From the NCBI GenBank assembly GCA_964387685.1, contig CAYLXK010000017.1, positions 62,001 to 126,000 of the forward strand: a stretch of 64,000 bases of DNA, read 5' to 3'. Each line of letters opens with the position of its first letter. The first letter of the stretch is position 1. The DNA is from Bryobacter sp964387685 (GTDB taxonomy: Bacteria; Acidobacteriota; Terriglobia; Bryobacterales; Bryobacteraceae). Both the position numbers and the translations under genes were made by a program. Positions 58,444 to 64,000 of this stretch are shown piece by piece. Under the pieces are notes generated by a model. It saw only the letters and a list, made by a program, of their open reading frames with translations. It did no database searches and had not been told where the DNA came from.

Positions 58444-59781
58444 CTACCAGTTGCCCATCCGGATCGTTATGCCCGTCTGGACGCGCACGGTGTGCGGATA
58501 GGCCGCCAGTTCCGTACGCGGCAGCCAGGCGTGGTTGTAATCGAAGCCTGCCAGCCGCAAGGTGGCGTACTTCGTCAAACCGATGTCCAGGCCCCCGCCC
58601 ACCTGGACCGCGAAGCCATTGGCCTGGTTGGTCCGCGTCCAAAGGCCGTGGAGTTCGTAGCCGGGCCGGCGGCCGCGGTTGGCGTCCTGCCAAGCTTGCT
58701 TGAGCGCCGGTATCTCTTCGTCAATCGTGATGCGCTTGCCCCCCACCAGCACTTGGGCGTAGGGCAGAAGGCGGCTGCCGGAGGCGAAGCGGTAGTTGTA
58801 GCGCAGGCCAGTCCCGTAAGTTAGGATGTCGCCGGAATAGTTAAACTCGCGGCTCCCTTGAAATCCGAACATCTTGCAGCCGCCAACCTCGGCCACCCAA
58901 GCCCAATGCTGCGAGAAATTGTATTTCGCGCTGCCCAACCCTCCGATGCAGTGCAGCGCGTCTTTCCCGGCGGGGTTGACCAGATAGGCGCTCGCATAAC
59001 TGAATTCAAATGGCGCCGCTTGCCTCCAGGGTTCCGGGTTCTCGCCCCGCGGCTTGGAAGGAAGCACACTCTTGGATAAATCGCTCCGTCGATAAGCGCC
59101 GATGCCCGTTCTCGTATTCCGATACCAAGGCTCTTTCCAGCGCATTAGGTTGGCGAAGCTTCTCGCCGGGTTGAGCCATCCCCGCACCATCATGCGGAGA
59201 TAGAAGTTGTCCACCCGGTGCTCAAAAGCCCGGATTACGTAGCGGTCGAGGGCGTCTTCGGCAACCATCCAGGCCAAACCAATGCTCGGCGTGGCGACGT
59301 GGTCTACAAAGCCCTGCTGCGGATAACGAGCCTGGATCTTGCCGATCGAAGCCTCACTAATGGGTCCAATTTCAAACTGGGTGCTATAGGCCCAGCTCCA
59401 AAGGGTGGCCCGCAGACGGCTTTTCCAGTAAAGTTCGTTGCGCCCGAATTCCGCTTTGCGGAAATTGCCATCATTCTGTACCCAAATGTATCCGCTGGCG
59501 GCTCCCTGGAGAGGATGCCCGACATAGTTTACGAGGAAGGGATCACCGTCGGCCCAACCATGAAGATTTGCCAGGCTCTGGTACCAACCCTGGAAGTACG
59601 GACCCTTCAACCCGTCCCGAGTCTGCGCTTCTGTAGCCAACCGGAATCCGTGCTGAATCCCAACCATGAAGGCCGATTGGCGCAAAACACCGCCCCAATC
59701 CACCGTTTCTGCTCCGCTCTGCGCCCGTACGGGGGTGATAAGCAGAGTTGCCAGGCCAATCTGCAGAGAACGCTTATTCAT
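58444..59781 (-). CDS. Outer-membrane protein with DUF3943-like N-terminus
   Basis: A 445-residue exported protein with a signal peptide (MNKRSLQIGLATLLITPVRAQ). After it, the segment FLVNYVGHPLQGAASGYIWVQND around residue 85-105 resembles the DUF3943 family, whose members carry a conserved VNxxxHPxxG pattern. Beyond residue 270 the sequence alternates aromatic and hydrophobic residues (YNFSQHWAWVAEVGG, TGLRYNYRFASGSRLLPY, VQVGGGLDIGL) and ends VQTGITIRMGNW, as in a beta-barrel with a C-terminal aromatic. ATG 59781 is used; TTG two codons upstream also keeps the frame. A possible TATACT -10 lies on the minus strand at 59845-59850. Confidence 0.7.
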   Translation of the reverse strand: MNKRSLQIGLATLLITPVRAQSGAETVDWGGVLRQSAFMVGIQHGFRLATEAQTRDGLKGPYFQGWYQSLANLHGWADGDPFLVNYVGHPLQGAASGYIWVQNDGNFRKAEFGRNELYWKSRLRATLWSWAYSTQFEIGPISEASIGKIQARYPQQGFVDHVATPSIGLAWMVAEDALDRYVIRAFEHRVDNFYLRMMVRGWLNPARSFANLMRWKEPWYRNTRTGIGAYRRSDLSKSVLPSKPRGENPEPWRQAAPFEFSYASAYLVNPAGKDALHCIGGLGSAKYNFSQHWAWVAEVGGCKMFGFQGSREFNYSGDILTYGTGLRYNYRFASGSRLLPYAQVLVGGKRITIDEEIPALKQAWQDANRGRRPGYELHGLWTRTNQANGFAVQVGGGLDIGLTKYATLRLAGFDYNHAWLPRTELAAYPHTVRVQTGITIRMGNW

Positions 59782-59931
59782 GAACAAAGCGTTAATTTTA
59801 ACACCACGTTAACCTTCCGGGGTTCGATACCCCTAAATGTGGGCAGTATAGTACCCGTATAAAACCTTAGCCGAAGGTTAGGGATATACCCCAACTCACT
59901 CAATTTTAACCACTTGAATTGAATTTTGGTG

Positions 59932-59961
59932 TTGACGGGGCTACGTGCCCTCATCTATTCT
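59932..59961 (+). promoter_or_regulatory. Sigma70-type promoter of the PEP-CTERM gene
   Basis: TTGACG at 59932-59937 and TATTCT at 59956-59961 are separated by 18 bases, close to the TTGACA/TATAAT consensus. A transcript starting near 59968 would have a leader of about 57 bases before ATG 60025. Confidence 0.65.
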
Positions 59962-60014
59962 GTAGAGGTGTTGAGGAGTAGGAGAAATCCGACAGACCTC
60001 ACTTTCTAAATCCT

Positions 60015-60020
60015 AGGAGG
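60015..60020 (+). promoter_or_regulatory. Consensus ribosome binding site AGGAGG
   Basis: A perfect AGGAGG sits 4 bases before ATG 60025 and only 1 base before ATG 60022; the distance favours the second ATG as the true start. It is the strongest such site I notice in the window. Confidence 0.75.
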
Positions 60021-60024
60021 GATG

Positions 60025-60618
60025 ATGAAAAAAGTATTCTTGACCATGAGCGCCCTAATGATGAGCGCCACTGGCCTTTTCTCGGCGACGATCTCGGACT
60101 TCTGCAACCCCGTGGTGACCTTCCAAGGCTCCACGAACACGCAGACCAACGGTCCGGCCGTTTGCCCCAGCTTTTCCACCCTGACCGGCGCGAACCCGAA
60201 CTTCGTTCTCACCGGTGTGACCCTGTTCTACACGATCGGCGTAACCCCGCAGAACCAAGCCGGTGGCGGTTCCACCCCGTACAGCATCACGATGAACGTC
60301 GCCAACGCTCCGGAAGTCGGTGCGCCGACCTTCCCGGCCGATGGCTTCGGTAACATCATTTCGCAGCTCTTCGCTGGCAGCACGGGCCAGAGCCTCAACG
60401 GCAGTGTCGTGGCCACCACGATTGGCGATGGCGTCACGGCTTTCTCGCTCCCGACCAGCATCACCAACGGTGGCTATGGTTCGGCCTCGTTCGACTTCAG
60501 CTTGACCTACACCTACACGGACAACACCCAGACCGGTGACGTTCCCGAGCCGACCAGCCTCGCGCTGATGGGCGCTGGCCTGGTCGCTGTGGGCGCTCTC
60601 GCCCGCCGCCGTAAGTAG
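60025..60618 (+). CDS. PEP-CTERM sorting domain protein, apparently well expressed
   Basis: A 197-residue secreted protein. The signal peptide is MKKVFLTMSALMMSATGLFS. The mature part is Thr/Asn/Gly-rich beta sequence with two Cys (SDFCNPVV and PAVCPSF) that could form a disulfide. The C-terminus has the exosortase signal VPEPTSLALM, a hydrophobic helix and a basic ARRRK end. No enzymatic motif is visible, so a structural surface or matrix role is likely. Strong expression is suggested by a near-consensus promoter, AGGAGG, a biased set of codons (CCG, ACC, AAC, GGT/GGC) and a strong terminator. Confidence 0.85.
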   Translation: MKKVFLTMSALMMSATGLFSATISDFCNPVVTFQGSTNTQTNGPAVCPSFSTLTGANPNFVLTGVTLFYTIGVTPQNQAGGGSTPYSITMNVANAPEVGAPTFPADGFGNIISQLFAGSTGQSLNGSVVATTIGDGVTAFSLPTSITNGGYGSASFDFSLTYTYTDNTQTGDVPEPTSLALMGAGLVAVGALARRRK

Positions 60619-60621
60619 TTT

Positions 60622-60670
60622 CCAACCAAACTGGTTGGCTAAGGGCTTCGCCTTCGGGCGAAGCCCTTTT
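60622..60670 (+). terminator. Rho-independent terminator after the PEP-CTERM gene
   Basis: A small hairpin CCAACC-AAACT-GGTTGG (60622-60638) is followed by a strong one: AAGGGCTTCGCC (60641-60652), loop TTCG, GGCGAAGCCCTT (60657-60668) with 12 perfect pairs and a short T run ending at 60670. It should end transcription from the upstream gene. Confidence 0.87.
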
Positions 60671-60695
60671 GCTTTGGAGGCGATAAAATAGAGGT

Positions 60696-60905
60696 ATGGA
60701 CGACCGGGTGAAGAGAATGGGCTCGCTCGAAGTTGTGTATTCCTTTGAGGAAGCCGAGCGGCGCGACCGCGAGGAAATGTGGGCCATGAGCCCGAACGAG
60801 CGAATGGCCTTGCTGGAAGAATTGCGAAGGAGCTGGTATGGGGAAGACCAAGCAGCATCTGAATCCAGATTTCCAGGATCTCTCGAAGTGTCTCAACGGC
60901 CATAA
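60696..60905 (+). CDS. Small protein preceding a nucleotidyltransferase, unknown function
   Basis: A 69-residue protein. The segment VVYSFEEAERRDREEMWAMS followed by PNERMALLEELRR (residues 13-45) resembles small proteins often found directly upstream of DUF6036-type or AbiEii-like nucleotidyltransferases (the SFEEAxxxDxxxxxxLTPxERLxxLxEL pattern). The C-terminal part after residue 48 is in the overlap with the next gene and appears poorly conserved. It overlaps that gene by 68 nt. The DNA is lower in GC than the surroundings. A toxin-antitoxin-like role is suspected but not shown. Confidence 0.65.
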   Translation: MDDRVKRMGSLEVVYSFEEAERRDREEMWAMSPNERMALLEELRRSWYGEDQAASESRFPGSLEVSQRP

Positions 60906-61293
60906 AGTCCGTTACCTCCTGATTGGAGGCTACGCGGTCGGCTTCCACGGGTGGCCGCGTAACACGAAGGATATCGATTTCTGGATCGCCAGCGACCGCG
61001 AAAATCAGGGGCGTGTGATCGAGGCATTGAAAGCCTTCGCGTTTCCGTCCCTCAACGTAAATCTGCTTGACGCCGAAGACGCGATGTTGCGTTTTGGGGT
61101 ACCCCCTTACCGCGTGGAATTGATCAAGAAGATTAGCGGTGTCAGTTTTGAGGAGGCATGGCCTCAGAGAGTGTACTGGCGTGACGGCGATATCGACATT
61201 CCCGTTATTGGTCTTGCCGAGTTGAGACGCAACAAGGCCGCCTCTGGGAGGCCGCAGGATCTCGCCGATCTCGATCATCTGCCTCAGAAGTAG
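60838..61293 (+). CDS. DUF6036/AbiEii-like nucleotidyltransferase
   Basis: A 151-residue nucleotidyltransferase-fold protein. The active-site strand is YLLIGGYAVGFHGWPRNTKD followed by IDFWI (residues 26-50), in which GG, the HG turn and the DxD-like KDIDFW pattern match the family; the C-terminal ELRRNKAASGRPQDLADLDH is also typical. Relatives act in abortive-infection or toxin-antitoxin systems, others are orphan. Its partner is the 69-residue gene upstream, which it overlaps. It overlaps the convergent TonB receptor gene by 10 nt. Low-GC composition suggests transfer. Confidence 0.78.
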   Translation: MGKTKQHLNPDFQDLSKCLNGHKVRYLLIGGYAVGFHGWPRNTKDIDFWIASDRENQGRVIEALKAFAFPSLNVNLLDAEDAMLRFGVPPYRVELIKKISGVSFEEAWPQRVYWRDGDIDIPVIGLAELRRNKAASGRPQDLADLDHLPQK

Positions 61294-64000
61294 AACTTCA
61301 GCGCGAACTGCCAGATACGGGGTTGAACCGTATTGGCGTTCATGCGGCCAAAGCCACCGCTTAAGCTCAGAGAGCGGGCGACACAGGCGGGGCTAAGAGC
61401 CCTCGTTTGATTGGTAGCGCCAAGTTCGGCCGCATTGGCGGGGCAGCCTACGCCGTTCGCGCCGGGGCCGGGCAGCGCAGCGATGGCGGTATCGGTATTG
61501 GCCCCCTGCGAGCGGGCAATGATGGCGTCCCAGACGCCGGGAGCGCGCAGGTTGGCAAAGCGGTTTTGTACGCCGGGGACGGGAGTGAAGTTCGGCGACG
61601 TTCCCGTCAGAAGCGGGTTTTGGCTAGCGCCGGTCAAGACGGACGCGATGTTCGGATTGGGCGTGTACTGCTTCATGTTTAGCGCGTTAAAGACCTCCGC
61701 GCGCAGTTCAAAGTAGCGCCGCTTGGACTCCGTGAGGAAGAAACGCTTGAAGACGCTCGCGTCAAAGGTGCGCACCGAGGGGTAATAGAAATCGAGGTTG
61801 CGGGGCGCGTTACCATACTGGCCGGGCTCGGGGACGGCGAAGGCGCGGGGGTTGATGTAGGGGATGCCGCGCCAGGCATTCTCGCGGGTCCAATCCGGAT
61901 TCAAGAGCGGCACGCCCTGGATCATATCGGGGCGCAAGCTGCCACCGGGCGTGCCCACGTCAAGCGAGTTGCCGATGCCTAGAGGCACGGCTACGGGGAA
62001 GCCACTGCGTAGGCGCGCGAGGCCATTCAGGTTCCAGCCGCCGATGAGAGTGTCCTTCCAACCGCCGCCGTTGAAGAACTTCTGGCCGCGGCCGAAGGGG
62101 AGGTCCCAGAGGCCGGTGAGGTTCAAGATGTGAGGCGTGTTAGTAGAGGCGACGGAACGGTCCGAGCGCCGGTCATAAGGATTCTGGTTGCGCAGGATGC
62201 CGACGTCGAGGCCGGAATTGCTGAAGGAGTTGGGCGGGACCGGGAAGCTGATGCCGCCGGAGGAGTCGTCGATGTTTTTCGAATAGGTGTAATTGGCGCG
62301 GAACTGTAGGCCGCGAGAGAAGCGGCGCTCCACTTCGACCACGGCCGCGTGGTAGCTGGCGTTGGCTTCGGTGGGGTTCAAGACGAAGAGGCTGGCGCCA
62401 AGACGGCCGGCGAAGCCGGGGTAGGGAATCTGGCCCGTGAAGGGATCTGTACGGTTGAGGTTGGGCGAGGCGGCGTACTGATGAGTGCTGCGCGAGCCCT
62501 GATAGGAGACCCGCGCCACCATGCTGGGCGAGATCTCCTTCTCGAACTGCAGCGAGTAATTGTGCGTGGTGGGCATGCGGAAGTTGCGGTAGCCGATGAC
62601 GCCGGTGGACTGATAGAGCACGTTGGGGCGGGCTACGCCGTTCTGGGTGACGCCGCCCGGATCGCCGGGACGGATGACGCCTGAGGAGGGAACCTGGAAG
62701 AGCGTGGGGTCTGGGGCAAGCACGGGGTTGTTGAAGCCGAACTGCATGGGCAGGGCGGGGTCGCCGCAGCGGGCGAGGCCGCAAGAGGGCGTGTTGCCGG
62801 GGGATTGGAGGTCGTTGGCGCCCAGGACGTAGCTGATCTGGCGGTAACCGGTGGCGGTTTGGGAGCCGAGGTTGGGGATAGGCTCGCGGTCGTTGCCCAT
62901 GAGGACTCCGTGGGTCATGCCGTAGCCGCCGCGGACGACCAAGCCTTTGAGGGTGGTCCAGGCGAAGCCGAAGCGGGGTTCAAAGACATCCTTGATGGCG
63001 GGCGTGAGGTAGCGCGAGCGGCCGCCTACGCCGGCGTATTCAAAGACGGGCGCGGGGCGGTTGCCCTGGAAGGGATTCGGCTCCAGGCGATCCAAATTGG
63101 AAGAGCCTTGGCGGTTGAATTTTTCCCAGCGGGGGGACTGGTACTGGTAGCGTAGGCCGATGTTCAGCGTCAGGTTGGGCCGCACCTTCCAGTCGTTCTG
63201 GACATAGCCGCCGAGGTTGGTCCAGCGGTAGTAGTAAGGCACGCTGAGGTTCTCCGTCTGGACTTGGACGCCTTCGGGAACGCCGAGAAGGAAGCTAGCC
63301 AGCTTGTCGCCGCCAAAAACTTGGGCGGCGCAATTGGGGGCGGTGCCGCCCAGGGGGTTGGTGGCGCAGTTTTGCTCGGCCGTTTGGTTGCGGTTCCAGA
63401 AGAAGCGTCCGCCGGCGAGAGAGCCGACGCCGAGGTTGGATTGATTCAGTTGGAGGTGGCTGGCGGCGAAGCCGAATTTCCAGGTCATTTTCCCTTGGGC
63501 CCAAGAGAAGTCGTTGGTGAGGGAGTAGCTGTGCTCTTTGTTCAGACCGACGTCCTGGGGGGAGTTGAAGCCGAGCGCCGCGAAGTTTGCGCCGCCGACT
63601 TGACCGCTGACGCCCGTGGGATTGCCGCCGTCGTAAAAGCGGGCCATGCCGTATCCGAGGAGGTTAACTGTGCCCGCGCCGGGACCGCCGAGGTTGAGGT
63701 ACTTGCTGGTGAAGTCCTCGTTGACGAGTTCGTCGGGGAAGCCGCGCTGGAAGTTGCCATAGACGTAGTTCAGACGCAGCTCGTTGGTCATGGTGGGCCG
63801 GGGGGCGGAGATGATGGTAGCGAGCATCTGGCGGCTCTTGGTGATGTCGCTAGTGAGGCCGTTCTGGACGGGGTCGCGGAACTGGCGGACGCCGTTTTGG
63901 GGCTGGTCGGTATAGCGGAAGCTGGCGCGGTGGAGGTCGGTGATGTTGTGGTCGATTTTGACGGTGATGCGGTCGTCGACGAAATTGGTTTGGCGGAAGA
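61284..64000 (-). CDS. TonB-dependent receptor, C-terminal part (N-terminus beyond window)
   Basis: The last 905 or so residues of a giant Oar-like TonB-dependent outer-membrane transporter; the frame is open through the right edge (its first visible residues read FRQTNFVDDRITVKIDHN), so the signal, carboxypeptidase-regulatory domain and plug lie outside. The visible part is beta-barrel: ILNLTGLWDLPFGRGQKFF, RGLQFRANYTYSKNIDDSSG, FKRFFLTESKRRYFELRAEV and the terminal PRIWQFALKFYF with its final aromatic. An internal ATG at 63827 is not the start. It is a second member of the same class as the receptor at 11392. Confidence 0.9.
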   Translation of the reverse strand, partial: FRQTNFVDDRITVKIDHNITDLHRASFRYTDQPQNGVRQFRDPVQNGLTSDITKSRQMLATIISAPRPTMTNELRLNYVYGNFQRGFPDELVNEDFTSKYLNLGGPGAGTVNLLGYGMARFYDGGNPTGVSGQVGGANFAALGFNSPQDVGLNKEHSYSLTNDFSWAQGKMTWKFGFAASHLQLNQSNLGVGSLAGGRFFWNRNQTAEQNCATNPLGGTAPNCAAQVFGGDKLASFLLGVPEGVQVQTENLSVPYYYRWTNLGGYVQNDWKVRPNLTLNIGLRYQYQSPRWEKFNRQGSSNLDRLEPNPFQGNRPAPVFEYAGVGGRSRYLTPAIKDVFEPRFGFAWTTLKGLVVRGGYGMTHGVLMGNDREPIPNLGSQTATGYRQISYVLGANDLQSPGNTPSCGLARCGDPALPMQFGFNNPVLAPDPTLFQVPSSGVIRPGDPGGVTQNGVARPNVLYQSTGVIGYRNFRMPTTHNYSLQFEKEISPSMVARVSYQGSRSTHQYAASPNLNRTDPFTGQIPYPGFAGRLGASLFVLNPTEANASYHAAVVEVERRFSRGLQFRANYTYSKNIDDSSGGISFPVPPNSFSNSGLDVGILRNQNPYDRRSDRSVASTNTPHILNLTGLWDLPFGRGQKFFNGGGWKDTLIGGWNLNGLARLRSGFPVAVPLGIGNSLDVGTPGGSLRPDMIQGVPLLNPDWTRENAWRGIPYINPRAFAVPEPGQYGNAPRNLDFYYPSVRTFDASVFKRFFLTESKRRYFELRAEVFNALNMKQYTPNPNIASVLTGASQNPLLTGTSPNFTPVPGVQNRFANLRAPGVWDAIIARSQGANTDTAIAALPGPGANGVGCPANAAELGATNQTRALSPACVARSLSLSGGFGRMNANTVQPRIWQFALKFYF

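Larger units (their letters stand above)
59782..60024. other. Divergent control region between the barrel and PEP-CTERM genes
   Basis: A 243-base, relatively AT-rich gap. It contains the nonamer AATTTTAAC twice (59794-59802 and 59902-59910), a further TTAAC at 59809-59813 one helical turn after the first, a sigma70-like promoter toward the PEP-CTERM gene (59932-59961) and a candidate -10 (TATACT, minus, 59845-59850) toward the barrel gene. The repeats may be operator sites; this is inference. A tRNA T-arm-like GGGGTTCGATACCCC lies at 59819-59833 but no tRNA surrounds it. Confidence 0.5.

Noticed and set aside
59819..59833. tRNA T-arm-like sequence GGGGTTCGATACCCC
   Set aside because: No matching acceptor, D-arm or anticodon arm is found on either side, so it is taken as chance similarity; an old integration-site remnant cannot be ruled out.

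Overview
The window is GC-rich, densely coded DNA from a Gram-negative bacterium, most likely an acidobacterium close to Bryobacteraceae/Solibacter. The lineage call is an inference from gene families, not from a marker gene. The supporting families are a Solibacter-type C-terminal domain (TIGR03437-like) on a PQQ sugar dehydrogenase, two very large carboxypeptidase-regulatory TonB-dependent receptors, two PEP-CTERM proteins, an ECF sigma factor with an FecR-like partner that opens SYLWDRT, and a paired DUF1501 / PSCyt1-DUF1549-DUF1553 locus. I see no rRNA, tRNA, insertion sequence, prophage or CRISPR array. No stretch longer than 300 bases lacks a gene; the three largest gaps (11154-11391, 52034-52282, 59782-60024) are described as features.

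Layout. 1-3933 (minus): a five-gene run reading cbiM, cbiQ, cbiO, a WalJ-type metallo-beta-lactamase and purB (cut by the window edge). 3964-6977: a secreted LmbE-type deacetylase and a PEP-CTERM protein. 7099-11153 (plus): a thioesterase, a GNAT-DinB fusion, a PQQ sugar dehydrogenase and an AAC(3)-family acetyltransferase. 11392-17538 (plus): a TonB receptor, a twin-arginine aminotransferase and a SulP transporter. 17535-20479 (minus): a HAD phosphatase and a hybrid sensor-kinase homologue that has lost its phosphotransfer residues. 20508-24159 (plus): xdhC, a mocA-like gene and an AsmA-like gene joined by 4-nt overlaps. 24120-33244: a NadD-like enzyme, a zinc-ribbon membrane protein, two GT-C type membrane proteins, nth, a lipoprotein, a BadF-type kinase, pgk and an exported RraA-like protein. 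33248-41843: an FG-GAP propeller protein, then a plus-strand run of GAF protein, photosystem-repeat propeller, sulfatase, ftcD, lipA and a YprB-like nuclease. 41901-42549: an MNT/HEPN pair. 42553-51058 (mostly minus): esterase, MFS carrier, PSCyt1 protein and DUF1501 protein, then a cytochrome c and a PQQ alcohol dehydrogenase. 51080-58438 (plus): an amidohydrolase, followed by the most unusual locus of the window. 58444-64000: an outer-membrane barrel, a PEP-CTERM protein with strong expression signals, a nucleotidyltransferase pair and the end of a second TonB receptor.

The best candidate for an undescribed system is 52283-57076, possibly extending to 58438. A subtilisin-like protease with seven GPGPIT-type repeats in its tail is followed by a B12-binding radical SAM protein of the RiPP-maturation type, a 113-residue protein resembling the protease's own N-terminal prodomain, a 2-oxoglutarate/Fe(II) oxygenase-like protein, and an ECF sigma/FecR-like pair. 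No classical RiPP precursor is visible, so the protease tail or the prodomain-like protein may be the modified substrate. That last step is inference.

Other points of interest are the catalytically stripped hybrid kinase, the HEPN protein whose two RNase residues are both replaced through changes that need only one base each, a predicted lanthanide-type PQQ alcohol dehydrogenase with a diheme cytochrome partner, and a twin-arginine aminotransferase beside a TonB receptor.
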